Notes: generated by a model not told the origin, from the sequence alone. A stretch of DNA of 64,000 nucleotides from Lacrimispora sp. BS-2 (GCF_040207125.1 NZ_CP157940.1:682001-746000), one strand, 5' to 3'. Counted from the stretch's first letter, positions 9,501 through 18,108 are shown. A program made the numbers and translations.

Positions 9501-12500
9501 TCTTACGATGTGGAGTTCTCTTCTTCCGGCCATTGCCCTTTTAATCATTTTATTTATGGGATATTTAAACCCGGCAGGAATGGTTTTGACGGCAGTCGTA
9601 ATTGCTGACTGGTGCTTTGCCTCCCAAATCGCTTACCAAATCAGCCAGCCGGAAAAGAAGCATCAGCTAAGCAATAAAGCCCAGGATAAAGAACTGCTTC
9701 TGGATACTGCACGCAGAACTTGGCAGTTTTTTAAGGAGCTTTCCACTAAGGAAAACAACTGGCTCTGTCCGGATAATTACCAGATCGGGGTGGTCGAAAA
9801 AATCAGCGATAAAACATCGCCCACCAATATGGGACTTCAGTTTCTGGCAACCCTGTCAGCCCGGGATTTTGGATTTGAGACTTTAAGCTCTACGGTTGAA
9901 GCCGTAGAAAACCTGATGGAAACGGTTCAGAAAATGCAGAAGTTTAATGGGCATCTCTATAACTGGTATCACATTCAGACCCTGGAGGTATTAAATCCTG
10001 CCTATATATCAACCGTTGACAGCGGCAATTTCCTGGGACATCTGGTTGCTTTGAAAAACGGCCTTTTAGAGCAGATCGACAAGCCGGTTTATCCGGAGAA
10101 CTTTCTGTCTGAACTTAAGATCGCGGTTGAAAACAGCAATGAAGAAATTCAAATGAGGACAGGAAGTCCTGCCGGAAATGAACTTAAGACTAGCTACCAA
10201 AGGATAGGGGAACTGATCGATGATATTGGGGTAATCCGGGAAGACTTAAACGAGAGGAACCTTACACCGCTTAAAGATTACCCCTGGACCAGACAGCTAA
10301 AGAATCTCATTGACAGCACGGTAAAGGAAGCCGAGGCATTAAATTTGAAGGAAGAGGCATTGTCTTCTTATCCTTCCCTTCGCAGTATTGGGCTGGGGGA
10401 CAATAAATTTGCGGATAGCATGATGGAACGGATCGGAGCCATCAGTAATAAGATAGACAGTATTTTAACAAATGTTGATTTCCGTTTTTTATTTAATGAA
10501 AAGAGAATGCTGTTTCATATCGGATATCATGTTTCATCCCATACACTGGATGAAGGCTGTTATGACCTGATGGCGTCAGAATCAGCACTTACAAGCCTTC
10601 TTGCCATAGCCATGGGAGAAGTGCCGTTAAAGCACTGGCATAAACTGGGAAGACCGCTGACCATTGTGGGGGGAATTCCCTGCTTTGTGTCTTGGAGCGG
10701 TACGATGTTTGAATATCTGATGCCAAATCTGGTATTCAAGGAATACGAAGACTCCGTCTACGCCCAGACCTCCAGGGCAGCGGTACTCCAGCATATGAAG
10801 TATGCAAAGGAGTCGGAGATACCCTGGGGAATATCGGAATCCCAGTATTACCGGTTTGACTTAAACTCGAATTACCAGTACAAAGCCTTTGGTGTTCCAA
10901 AGATAAGACTCCAGCCGGTCCGTAAAAATTCCCTGGTGGTTGCGCCCTATGCAACCATGCTGGCACTGGATATTGCAGAAGAGGAGTGCCTTAATAATTT
11001 AAAACGGCTGAAGGAATTAGGGGCTTACGGCATTTACGGTTTCTATGAGTCCGTTGATTTTAACGTACCGAATTCTGTGGATCTGACCCCTTATTGTATT
11101 GTGAAATCCTATATGGCCCATCATCAGGGGATGAATCTGGCTGCAATTAATAATTACCTGAATGAGGGGATTCTTCGGGAGAGGTTCCACGGGGAGATGA
11201 TGATAAAAGCCACAGAAGTACTGCTGGAGGAAAAACGCCAGTCCTATTTGATTTCCATTGCCAAGCAGGGATATACAATAAAGATCGGAAAGCCGCTTTT
11301 TAAAGAAGACAGTTACAGTAACCGGTATATTAACCATACCGGCGTCAATTCACCAGTTGTGAATTATTTATCAAATGGCAAGTATTCCCTGATGATAACC
11401 ACCGATGGGGATGGCTTCAGCAAATATGAGGACCGGATGCTTTACCGTTTCCGGTCGGATATTTATGCGAATACAGGTAATTATATCTATATCAAAGACA
11501 TGAAAAAGGGGAAGGTCTGGAGTGCCGCCTACCATCCGACCAAAAAGCCGCCGGAGGATTACCAGGTGGTGTTCAGTCCCCACCAGGCGGAATTTAAACG
11601 AAGAGATGGGGATATTTCATCACACATGATTGTCAGTTTGAATGCGGACCATAACTATGAGATACGCAAGATCACTTTTACCAATCATGGAAATGAGGAA
11701 AAGCAGCTGGAAGTGACCAGCTATTTGGAGGTGGTGGATGATACCCATCTGGCGGAGTTAAGCCATCCGGCATTTAATAAGCTCTTTCTGGAAAGCGAGT
11801 ACCTGGAAGAGCAGGATATCTTCCTTGCAAAAAGGCGGCGTAAGAAGGAGGATGATAATCCTTATGTAATGCACATGGTAAGAACAGGTACAAAGCTATG
11901 CAAAAAATTAGAATATGAAAACGACAGAAAACGTTTTATCGGAAGAAACAACACCCTGGAGAATCCGGATTCTGTGGTTAACAGCATTGCATTTTTAAAT
12001 AATTCAGGCTTTTGTAATGATCCGATTATGAGCCTCCGGGCGCAGCTCAGCATAGGCGCTGGTGAAACCGCCTGCATTTCTTTCATAACCGGAGTGTGCA
12101 GCAGTAAGGAGGAAGCAATAAAAATTGCAGGGGAATTGAATGTAAGCTACCGGATCGATGATATCCTGGAGAAATTCCGGCTTCAAACCAATCTGGAGCT
12201 AAAGTATCTGGAGATTACAAGAACCCAGTTAAACGCCTTTCAGGATTTAATCAGCCCGGTCTTCTATTCTTCGTATATTTACAGGGGGCCGGATGAAAAT
12301 ATAAGGCGGAATTTTATGAATCAGAGCTTTTTATGGAAATTCGGAATATCCGGCGATAATCCTATTCTGCTTTTAATGGTCCGGTCCATGAAAGAGGAGA
12401 GAATTGTAAAGGATGCACTAAAGGCTTACGAATATATGAGAATCAACCGTGTTATGGTAGATTTAATCATCCTGATTGATTCCAGGCCTGGTTATCTGCA

Positions 12501-12717
12501 GGAGGTGGATGAACTCATCAACGATATGACAAGCTCTCTTCGAATTTATGATTCCAGAAGTGAGAAGCCAAGCTTTTTTACGCTGCATACCTATGAGCTG
12601 AAACCGGCAGAGCTTGATTTGCTGTACACGGTAGCACGGGTTGTATTTTCAGAGAAGACGGGGATTTATTTTACCAATGTTAAAGAAAACCAGTATGAAT
12701 TACTTGAGGAATATTAG
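6598..12717 (+). CDS. Cyclic beta-1,2-glucan synthase, large part (GT84 plus cyclisation domain)
   Basis: 2039 residues resembling the first two-thirds of NdvB/Cgs. A membrane helix (~17-40) and a soluble region are followed by a helix pair (~435-495). A GT84 glycosyltransferase core comes next, with DAD (D658, D660) and the RWLRGDW motif from R806, then four to five more helices (to ~1010). A GH189-like cyclisation region (~1036-1560) contains SAHHQGMN-like and GYxVSSHTLDEGCYD motifs. A GH94-associated beta-sandwich (~1590-1950) completes it. The enzyme would polymerise glucose from UDP-glucose at the membrane and cyclise the beta-1,2-glucan. Start is TTG behind AAGGAGGA. The phosphorylase module normally fused at the C-terminus is encoded by the next gene. 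Confidence 0.85.
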   Translation: MQSLLEKTNFYINSPFLLNILLILAVLICFVLSLLYYRRYHFSKKVHFPACFQGEENKLDPSEWEKQMLDLAESHSQVKLVGHSFVLNDYNQAAYKKLNKIRDSISSVSTDIISLIPAARWLFDNFQMLYREIKKVRTSGTSYAVLPVLESKEYRNFPRIYVVAKKMVALSGGHLSEENISVMLNAYQQKIPLTDKEIWVLPEVLGFCILEEIIVIADEILHMIDVKSKAERFLRDKLADKKGPADISALLCKTEDNLRQNYSFHAHVIYLLRNMSFDEASIQKYLEHHFSSLERQVKTSGIFMEEGKIESFLETNIRTLIVSLRDINEVDEEKFFEEYSCLEQILSQDPDGIYPKMDLESRGMYRGVIVKLSHRYHLPEEKIAKDCLELAVQGRDDLHCSHHVGAWLLGKGYPVLKAKTLGKPVSQKIKKRLNVNGFLYFLTLFLIIPALCACLLYAFRTLGGLENTSRQVMILLAAMPLLMGISIEITNFIFTRRIKVRKIPSLNYLEEIRPEARTFVVMPVIVSSKEQGLGYMDRLQKHYLANRQSNLFFALLLDFEDSKEQFMAKDQVIESALVARMKELNELYPSEHQRFSLFFRCRKWNKAENCYMGWERKRGKLEEFNNLLNGAGKENTTFSSIYCDEKLLTTFQYVITLDADTNLLRDNAAKLVGLIDHPLNKPILDSAGQKVEEGYVIIQPSVRNHIVDKNGSRFTKIFGGESGLAHYGTVISDIYQDIFNKGIYTGKGIYDRKAFHKVLQNKVPENRILSHDLFESCYARTAFSSTVKIMDNFPTSVLSFTKREHRWLRGDWQLLPWLFLKKTRGGKNLCALSKWKIFDNLRRSMVPLSKTLFVLLNLAWMPKAYYLWLPIVFFNDIFTLVILLLAVITQKLIRPKLALVYKSFFRELAAMLYRAFLEFTITPYRAYVACDAMIRTLYRIFISKKNLLRWNTAEAVDASIVNTRRGYFLTMWSSLLPAIALLIILFMGYLNPAGMVLTAVVIADWCFASQIAYQISQPEKKHQLSNKAQDKELLLDTARRTWQFFKELSTKENNWLCPDNYQIGVVEKISDKTSPTNMGLQFLATLSARDFGFETLSSTVEAVENLMETVQKMQKFNGHLYNWYHIQTLEVLNPAYISTVDSGNFLGHLVALKNGLLEQIDKPVYPENFLSELKIAVENSNEEIQMRTGSPAGNELKTSYQRIGELIDDIGVIREDLNERNLTPLKDYPWTRQLKNLIDSTVKEAEALNLKEEALSSYPSLRSIGLGDNKFADSMMERIGAISNKIDSILTNVDFRFLFNEKRMLFHIGYHVSSHTLDEGCYDLMASESALTSLLAIAMGEVPLKHWHKLGRPLTIVGGIPCFVSWSGTMFEYLMPNLVFKEYEDSVYAQTSRAAVLQHMKYAKESEIPWGISESQYYRFDLNSNYQYKAFGVPKIRLQPVRKNSLVVAPYATMLALDIAEEECLNNLKRLKELGAYGIYGFYESVDFNVPNSVDLTPYCIVKSYMAHHQGMNLAAINNYLNEGILRERFHGEMMIKATEVLLEEKRQSYLISIAKQGYTIKIGKPLFKEDSYSNRYINHTGVNSPVVNYLSNGKYSLMITTDGDGFSKYEDRMLYRFRSDIYANTGNYIYIKDMKKGKVWSAAYHPTKKPPEDYQVVFSPHQAEFKRRDGDISSHMIVSLNADHNYEIRKITFTNHGNEEKQLEVTSYLEVVDDTHLAELSHPAFNKLFLESEYLEEQDIFLAKRRRKKEDDNPYVMHMVRTGTKLCKKLEYENDRKRFIGRNNTLENPDSVVNSIAFLNNSGFCNDPIMSLRAQLSIGAGETACISFITGVCSSKEEAIKIAGELNVSYRIDDILEKFRLQTNLELKYLEITRTQLNAFQDLISPVFYSSYIYRGPDENIRRNFMNQSFLWKFGISGDNPILLLMVRSMKEERIVKDALKAYEYMRINRVMVDLIILIDSRPGYLQEVDELINDMTSSLRIYDSRSEKPSFFTLHTYELKPAELDLLYTVARVVFSEKTGIYFTNVKENQYELLEEY

Positions 12718-12736
12718 GCTTTAAGGAGGAAGGGCT

Positions 12737-15169
12737 TTGGACACAGCATATGCACCAACAACACAGGAGAAGGAAACAGAGAATTATGAATTTTTTAACG
12801 GCTTCGGGGCATTTGCCTGTGAAGGCAGGGAATATGAAATTCTGCTGGAAGGTAATAACAGGCCGCCGGTACCCTGGATTAATGTTGTCTCAAACAAGAA
12901 CTTTGGATTCCAGATATCGGAGTCAGGTGCCGGCTTTACCTGGAGTATCAACAGCAGGGAGAATAAGCTGACTCCCTGGTCCAATGACCCTGTAAGTGAC
13001 AGAGCTTCTGAGGTTATCTATGTTCTGGATGAAATGACCGGTGAGGTAATGACTCCCATGTCTTTAGGAAGGTCTGACCGGGGCACTTACCGGGTAAGGC
13101 ATGGTTTTGGTTACAGCAGGTTCCTTCATGAGGAGTCGCTGGTTGACCAGGAGCTGACTGTTTTTACTCCTTTGGATGAGTCATTGAAGCTATGGAGCCT
13201 TACTCTAACAAACCGTTCGGATAAAGTGAAATATTTAAGCCTGACCTATTATGTGGAATGGGTTCTGGGCACCCAGGGGGAGCAGACCAATCCTTATATT
13301 CTGACCACCTACGACAATGAGCATGAATGTTTATATGCAAAGAACATCTATACCATGAACTTTCAAAACACCTATTCCTATTTGTTTTCCAGTGAAACCA
13401 TAATCGGTTATACCGGCGACAGGAAGGAGTTTCTGGGGCAGAAGGGCAGTGTCCGGGAGCCCCGGGGAGCGGAGGTCAAGCTATCCTGCAATACGGGGGT
13501 ATGCTATGATCCCTGCGGAGCGATCCAGGTATCCGTTGCATTACAGCCCCAAGAGAGCAAGACGGTGCTGTTCGGGATGGGGCAGAGCACCAGCCTTGAA
13601 GAGATATATAAGATCAGAAATAAATACAGGGAGGCCGCCGCTTCTAATAAGGAGCTTGACAGGGTGAGAGGCTATTGGGACGGATTATTGGGAACGGTAC
13701 AGGTAAAGACAAAGGACAGGGCGGTGGATATCCTTGTCAATGGCTGGCTGCTCTATCAGACCGTGTCCTGCCGCATTCAGGCAAGAGCAGGCTTTTATCA
13801 GTGCGGCGGAGCTTATGGATACCGGGACCAGCTTCAGGATGCGCTTTCCCTTCTCTTTGCAGATTCAAGCATTCTGCGAAGGCAGATTATGATTGCCTGC
13901 AGCAGGCAGTTTGAAGAAGGAGATGTCCAGCATTGGTGGCATCCTCCCATGGGGATCGGAGTAAGGACCAGAATATCCGATGATTTACTGTGGCTGCCTT
14001 ATTGCACTGCTGCCTACCTAAAAAGCACCGGAGATACCACGATTTTAAAAGAGCAGGTCCCTTATATCAAGGGTCCGGTGCTAAAGCCGGATGAGCATGA
14101 TGTGATGTTTACCCCGGAAATATCCCAGATCTGCGAGACGGTTTATGAGCATTGCAAAAAAGCCATTGACAGGACCGGCTTCGGAGAACACGGACTTCCC
14201 CTTATGGGCGGAGGCGACTGGAATGACGGTATGAATGAGGTAGGAATGATGGGAAAGGGGGAGAGTGTTTGGCTGGCCTGGTTTTTGTATACTGTAATGG
14301 GTGACTTCATTCCCTTGTGCCGTCAGGCAGGCGATGAAGCTTATGGCCGGGAGCTGGAGCAGAAACGGGAAAACCTGCTTCAAAGCATCGAAGAGCACGC
14401 CTGGGATGGGGAGTGGTATCTTCGAGCCTTTTACGATGACGGTTCCAAACTGGGATCAAAGGAAAATGATGAATGCAGGATCGATTCCATCAGCCAGTCC
14501 TGGAGCGTGATATCAAAGGGGGCGAAAGAGGAGCGGGCAAAAACAGCCATGCAGTCAGCATGGCGTTATCTGGTAAGAGAAGAGGATGCTCTTTCCCTTC
14601 TTTTAACGCCTCCCTTTAATAAGACAAGCAAAAACCCAGGTTATATTAAAAATTATATCCCCGGCATGAGGGAAAACGGAGGCCAGTATACCCATGCAGC
14701 GGTCTGGCTGGCAATCGCCACATCAATGCTCGGTGACTATCACATGACCCAGACCCTGTTCACCATACTTAACCCGATTCACGTGACGCAAAACAGGAAG
14801 GATGTGCTTAAGTACGAGAAGGAGCCCTATGTAATGACAGCGGATATATCCTTAAGCCCGCCCTATACGGGAAGAGGCGGCTGGAGCTGGTATACCGGTT
14901 CTGCAGGCTGGATGTACCAGGGGCTGTTAAGCTGGTTTCTGGGTATCCGGAAGGAGGGGAATGAGCTGGTCATTGATCCGGCCACACCGGCAAGCTTCGG
15001 CGATTTTTCCATTGAATATAAGTATGGGAGGTCCCTCTATGAAATCAGGGTTGAAAGCAGAAGCAAGGGACCCCTGACAACCGATGGGATCACAGTGGAT
15101 GACAGGTCCATTGAGGGGAACAGGGTTTTGCTTTCGGATGATGGGGAAAAGCATCTGATTATCGTATAG
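12737..15169 (+). CDS. GH94 phosphorylase-type module of the cyclic glucan synthase
   Basis: 810 residues. An N-terminal beta-sandwich (~15-280) is followed by an (alpha/alpha)6 GH94 catalytic domain, with GYRDQLQD near residue 360, HWWHPP, the GGDWNDG motif (D494, W495, N496, D497) that carries the catalytic Asp in the family, and TGSAGWMYQG. In full-length Cgs this module trims the glucan chain with phosphate and so sets ring size. Here it is a separate protein starting at TTG 19 nt after the large-part stop, in a different frame, with its own AAGGAGGAAGGG site. 2039 + 810 aa is close to the ~2850 aa of the one-chain enzymes. It could also act alone as a 1,2-beta-oligoglucan phosphorylase. 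Confidence 0.85.
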   Translation: MDTAYAPTTQEKETENYEFFNGFGAFACEGREYEILLEGNNRPPVPWINVVSNKNFGFQISESGAGFTWSINSRENKLTPWSNDPVSDRASEVIYVLDEMTGEVMTPMSLGRSDRGTYRVRHGFGYSRFLHEESLVDQELTVFTPLDESLKLWSLTLTNRSDKVKYLSLTYYVEWVLGTQGEQTNPYILTTYDNEHECLYAKNIYTMNFQNTYSYLFSSETIIGYTGDRKEFLGQKGSVREPRGAEVKLSCNTGVCYDPCGAIQVSVALQPQESKTVLFGMGQSTSLEEIYKIRNKYREAAASNKELDRVRGYWDGLLGTVQVKTKDRAVDILVNGWLLYQTVSCRIQARAGFYQCGGAYGYRDQLQDALSLLFADSSILRRQIMIACSRQFEEGDVQHWWHPPMGIGVRTRISDDLLWLPYCTAAYLKSTGDTTILKEQVPYIKGPVLKPDEHDVMFTPEISQICETVYEHCKKAIDRTGFGEHGLPLMGGGDWNDGMNEVGMMGKGESVWLAWFLYTVMGDFIPLCRQAGDEAYGRELEQKRENLLQSIEEHAWDGEWYLRAFYDDGSKLGSKENDECRIDSISQSWSVISKGAKEERAKTAMQSAWRYLVREEDALSLLLTPPFNKTSKNPGYIKNYIPGMRENGGQYTHAAVWLAIATSMLGDYHMTQTLFTILNPIHVTQNRKDVLKYEKEPYVMTADISLSPPYTGRGGWSWYTGSAGWMYQGLLSWFLGIRKEGNELVIDPATPASFGDFSIEYKYGRSLYEIRVESRSKGPLTTDGITVDDRSIEGNRVLLSDDGEKHLIIV

Positions 15170-15287
15170 TACCTTGTTTGCTGCTCAAGAGAAACAGGGT
15201 ACTATGGCAAAAGAATGGAAAAATCGGACAGCAGTTAACGGTAAAATTACAGTAATAGATTATAAGTTTGATAGGAATGGAGGTAAA

Positions 15288-16211
15288 ATGAAGATTGACA
15301 GACGATTGAATCATGCTTATAAAAATGCTGATACTGTATATTTTGATGATAATTCAAAATATATATTTTTTAGTGATATCCATAGGGGTGATGACAGCAT
15401 TTCAGATGAATTCACCAGAAATCAGAATCTTTTTTTGCATGCATTAAATTACTATTATAAAGAAGGATATGAATATATAGAAGTCGGGGATGGAGACGAG
15501 CTTTGGGAATACAAGAATTTTAGTGTTATTCGTTTAGCCCATAGTGACGTTTTTACAGTAATAAAAAAGTTCTATGATGAAGGCCGCTTTATTATGTTAT
15601 ATGGGAATCATAATATTTATTTAAAATCAAAGCGATTTATCAAAGAGAATTATTATCAGTATTATGATGAATACAATCAAATACGAGTGGACCTATATAG
15701 GGGATTAAAGCCAAAGGAGGCTATTATTCTTAAGCATAAGGAAACGAAGCAGAAGATTTTTGTGCTCCATGGCCATCAGGGTGACATTATTAATGATCAG
15801 TTATGGTTTTTTTCTATGCTATTGCTTCGATATTTTTGGAGGTATCTGCATATTGTTGGATTCGGTAATCCAACCAGCCCGGCTCGCAATTTATATAAAA
15901 GGCATAAAGTGGAAAAGGTTTATGACAGGTGGATAGAAAAAAATAAAATGATGCTCATCTGCGGACATACTCACAGACCAAAGTTTCCGAAAGCAAATGA
16001 CCTTCCATACTTTAATACTGGATGCTGTATACGTACTCGTGGGCTTAATGGAATTGAAATTGTTAATGGTAAAATACAAATGGTTGACTGGAGAATTGCC
16101 GCCAATGAAGATGGAGATTTGCGTGTTCACAGGACAGTAGTCAGGGGACCGGTACCGCTTGAAAATTATGATTTTAAGAAAAATCCATATTCGACTCATT
16201 ATAATAACTAA
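15288..16211 (+). CDS. Calcineurin-like metallophosphoesterase
   Basis: 307 residues with the ordered metallophosphoesterase motifs FFSDIHRGDD, GDGDELW (in place of the usual GDxxD), YGNHN, HGHQGD and CGHTHRP, which bind two metal ions. The substrate is unknown. The ATG at 15288 follows GGAGGTAA; a longer frame from 15174 overlaps intergenic sequence. It lies 118 nt after the glucan synthase pair and could be read from the same transcript, but a role in glucan metabolism is only inferred from position. Confidence 0.85.
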   Translation: MKIDRRLNHAYKNADTVYFDDNSKYIFFSDIHRGDDSISDEFTRNQNLFLHALNYYYKEGYEYIEVGDGDELWEYKNFSVIRLAHSDVFTVIKKFYDEGRFIMLYGNHNIYLKSKRFIKENYYQYYDEYNQIRVDLYRGLKPKEAIILKHKETKQKIFVLHGHQGDIINDQLWFFSMLLLRYFWRYLHIVGFGNPTSPARNLYKRHKVEKVYDRWIEKNKMMLICGHTHRPKFPKANDLPYFNTGCCIRTRGLNGIEIVNGKIQMVDWRIAANEDGDLRVHRTVVRGPVPLENYDFKKNPYSTHYNN

Positions 16212-16303
16212 GAAGGGATAAAATCCCTGAACTGTCGTAAAGGCCGGAACCTTGCCTTGATTACATTTCAGGGGTTTTTCATTTATAGCTTTAATGTTAT
16301 ATT

Positions 16304-16340
16304 GAAAACCGCAATCCTCTTATGAAGGACTGCGGTTTTC
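16304..16340. terminator. Bidirectional intrinsic terminator
   Basis: GAAAACCGCA and TGCGGTTTTC arms (with inner pairing) between the plus-strand phosphoesterase gene and the minus-strand 79-residue gene. A run follows each side (TTTTC on plus, TTTTC on minus). A second, longer imperfect hairpin lies at about 16223-16280 (CCCTGAA / TTCAGGGG followed by TTTTT). Confidence 0.75.
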
Positions 16341-16354
16341 ATTTGCGGTTAAAG

Positions 16355-16594
16355 TTACTTCCAATCAGAAAGCCAGGACTTGTCATTTGCAATAGCATTT
16401 ACTATTTCTTCCCCTGACTTAAAATTGTCAAAGGTTCCTCTGCCGATTTCACTGATGGCTTTGCTTAACAGATTTTCATAGTATGCTTCCGGTGTTAATT
16501 CGGTTGTGGTCTGATGGAAATGCTGTTGGGATTCAGCAGAGGCGATTCGTGCATATTCATTTTTTACCTGGGAGATGAGCTCGTCACGGTTCAT
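16355..16594 (-). CDS. Small protein of unknown function (79 aa)
   Basis: 79 residues, hydrophilic, helical in appearance, with no signal peptide and no cysteine. The ATG at 16594 has an AAAGGAG site. I do not recognise a family. The minus-strand gene just upstream encodes another small hydrophilic protein, so the two may be co-transcribed. Confidence 0.65.
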   Translation of the reverse strand: MNRDELISQVKNEYARIASAESQQHFHQTTTELTPEAYYENLLSKAISEIGRGTFDNFKSGEEIVNAIANDKSWLSDWK

Positions 16595-16624
16595 ATCATT
16601 TGCTCCTTTGCATAAAAAAGTAGA

Positions 16625-16774
16625 TTATTTATCATTGCCGGGTTTGTGACGGCTGCCGGACTGCTTTTTCGTATTTCGGCTTTCTCCATCTAATGCGCTC
16701 TCAGCCATGGTAGGGCCTCCATTGGCTTTTTTCTTACGGACCGATTTTGGGTCAAGTTGTGAATCTTTTGCCAT
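16625..16774 (-). CDS. Small lysine-rich protein of unknown function (49 aa)
   Basis: A 49-codon frame starts at ATG 16774, 8 nt behind AAGGAG. The product begins MAKDSQLDPKSVRKKK, is rich in Lys, Ser and Gly and lacks hydrophobic segments, so it is probably disordered. Stop at 16625-16627 lies 30 nt before the 79-residue gene, suggesting a two-gene unit. I do not recognise the family. Upstream, 16775-17130 is AT-rich and shows no gene. Confidence 0.6.
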   Translation of the reverse strand: MAKDSQLDPKSVRKKKANGGPTMAESALDGESRNTKKQSGSRHKPGNDK

Positions 16775-17130
16775 AATTATTCTCCTTAATGTTAATAGCA
16801 TTATTATTTGCAGGTAAATGGATATTATTCGCTTTTGGATTTTGCATCCGGCAAAATTCCGGTTGAATCAGCGAAAGCCTTAAGAAACGTCCAGATGAGG
16901 CATGAATGAAAACTTATTTCGGTAGAGTGCAGCAAAGAAATGTACCGGGCCATATCGATTATTTTAAATATACGAAATCACCCAAAAAACGTTTATTATT
17001 TAACAGAAAATACAATATGAACTTTATGATTTCTTTATGTTTATAATATTTTCATTACAATTTGTTTATGTTATCCTCGGTTTGTAGCAAAAACAACCAA
17101 AGGAAGTATTGAAAGGGAAGGGGATTCATA

Positions 17131-17277
17131 ATGAATTATTTTGAAGAAAGCTTAAAATTACATGAACGTCATGCAGGAAAAATTGAAATCAGGTCTAAGA
17201 TTTCTGTAGTTACCAGAGAGGATCTAAGCCTTGCTTATACTCCGGGAGTAGCTAAAGCATTTATGCCAAAAAGATAG
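17131..17277 (+). pseudogene. 5' fragment of a malic enzyme gene
   Basis: After a good AAGGGGATTCATA site, 48 codons match the start of NAD-malic enzyme: LKLHERHAGKIEI, then SLAYTPGVA, the conserved malic N-terminal motif. The reading then turns into unrelated KAFMPKR and a TAG. Full enzymes have about 390 residues and nothing similar follows, so the gene is truncated. The expression signals look intact. Confidence 0.8.
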
Positions 17278-17350
17278 GGAATAGTTATCAGCGGCCGCAA
17301 GTTTAGAATCTAAGGCGCTTATATACGATGCCAATCTGTCTTTCAGACTG

Positions 17351-17385
17351 CAAGAGCCTGTCCCGTATAAAAAGGGCAGGCTCTT
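17351..17385. repeat. Strong inverted repeat
   Basis: CAAGAGCCTG-CCC and GGG-CAGGCTCTTG arms around a 9-nt AT-rich loop. There is no clear T tract on either strand, so it may be a weak terminator for the minus-strand MerR gene or a leftover of the rearrangement that truncated the malic enzyme gene. Confidence 0.55.
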
Positions 17386-17403
17386 GCTATAAAAATGTCA
17401 TGG

Positions 17404-17790
17404 TCATTGCTGAGATTCGTCATGGTTATATTTATTATACTGCTTTGTATAATAGTCAATTTTATGGGATACCTTTTCAAGATGTTTATTCATTTCCTGA
17501 ATCTGGGCTTCCACATTCTTTTTATGTTCGATCAAAATATGGCACCGCTGTTTGAGTGTGTCTCTGCCTTCTGCACTTAGCTCCACAAATTCCTTGATTT
17601 GTTTTAAGGACATGCCCGTGTTCTTAAGACAGCAAATAAGTCCCAGCCATTCCAGATCATCTTCGGTATAACTGCGGATACCGCTTTTGCTTCTGTTGAT
17701 GTTGAATAAAAGACCTTCTTTTTCATAATAACGCAGTACGTGTGCGCTTAGATTTGTGCGTTCCGATACCTGCTTGATTGTATAACCCAT
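17404..17790 (-). CDS. MerR-family regulator, AdhR-like
   Basis: 128 residues: an N-terminal MerR winged helix (YTIKQVSERTNLSAHVLRYYE) and a C-terminal coiled coil (~80-120). There is no long effector domain, as in the aldehyde-responsive AdhR/YraB subgroup, which controls alcohol dehydrogenase and aldo/keto reductase genes. The start follows AAGGAGAGG. It is divergent from an aldo/keto reductase fragment and an iron alcohol dehydrogenase, matching that regulon. Confidence 0.88.
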   Translation of the reverse strand: MGYTIKQVSERTNLSAHVLRYYEKEGLLFNINRSKSGIRSYTEDDLEWLGLICCLKNTGMSLKQIKEFVELSAEGRDTLKQRCHILIEHKKNVEAQIQEMNKHLEKVSHKIDYYTKQYNKYNHDESQQ

Positions 17791-17860
17791 GTGGATTTCC
17801 TCTCCTTATTTTGGAATTGCCTGTTATTGTTTAAAATAGTGAAATTATTGCATTTTCATA

Positions 17861-17891
17861 TTGACTTAGAGTTAAGGTTAAGGTTTATGAT
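17861..17891 (+). promoter_or_regulatory. MerR-type promoter with 19-bp spacer
   Basis: TTGACT and TATGAT are separated by 19 bp (17867-17885), the overlong spacing that MerR activators correct by twisting DNA. The spacer contains a repeated GTTAAG element. It should drive the aldo/keto reductase fragment and the iron alcohol dehydrogenase under the divergent MerR protein. Confidence 0.65.
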
Positions 17892-17946
17892 ACCAATATA
17901 CTATCAAAGCAGCAGTTTGTCAAATTGCAGATTGGGGGAGAATATA

Positions 17947-18108
17947 GTGAAAACATTAACAGATTATTATGAACTTTCAGACGGTGTTAAAATTCCATGC
18001 ATTGGCTTTGGAACTTGGCAGATACATAACGGAGATATGGCTGCTGCATCGGTGAAGGAAGCTCTGAAATGCGGATATTCGGCTGATCCTGATACGACCA
18101 CATGGTAA
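17947..18108 (+). pseudogene. 5' fragment of an aldo/keto reductase gene
   Basis: From GTG 17947 (site GGGGGAG) the 53 codons match the aldo/keto reductase start: LSDGVKIPCIGFGTWQ, then VKEALKCGY. After GY the expected RHIDTA core with the catalytic Asp and Tyr is replaced by SADPDTTTW and a TAA. The family has ~275 residues, so nearly all of the enzyme is missing. It lies between the MerR-type promoter and the intact iron alcohol dehydrogenase. Confidence 0.8.

Noticed and set aside
12690..12760. Programmed frameshift joining the two glucan synthase genes
   Set aside because: No slippery heptamer was seen at the junction, and the downstream gene has its own strong Shine-Dalgarno and TTG start, so independent initiation is simpler.
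15174..15287. Longer N-terminus for the metallophosphoesterase
   Set aside because: The open frame extends upstream but the added residues are not family-like, and GGAGGTAA directly precedes the ATG at 15288.
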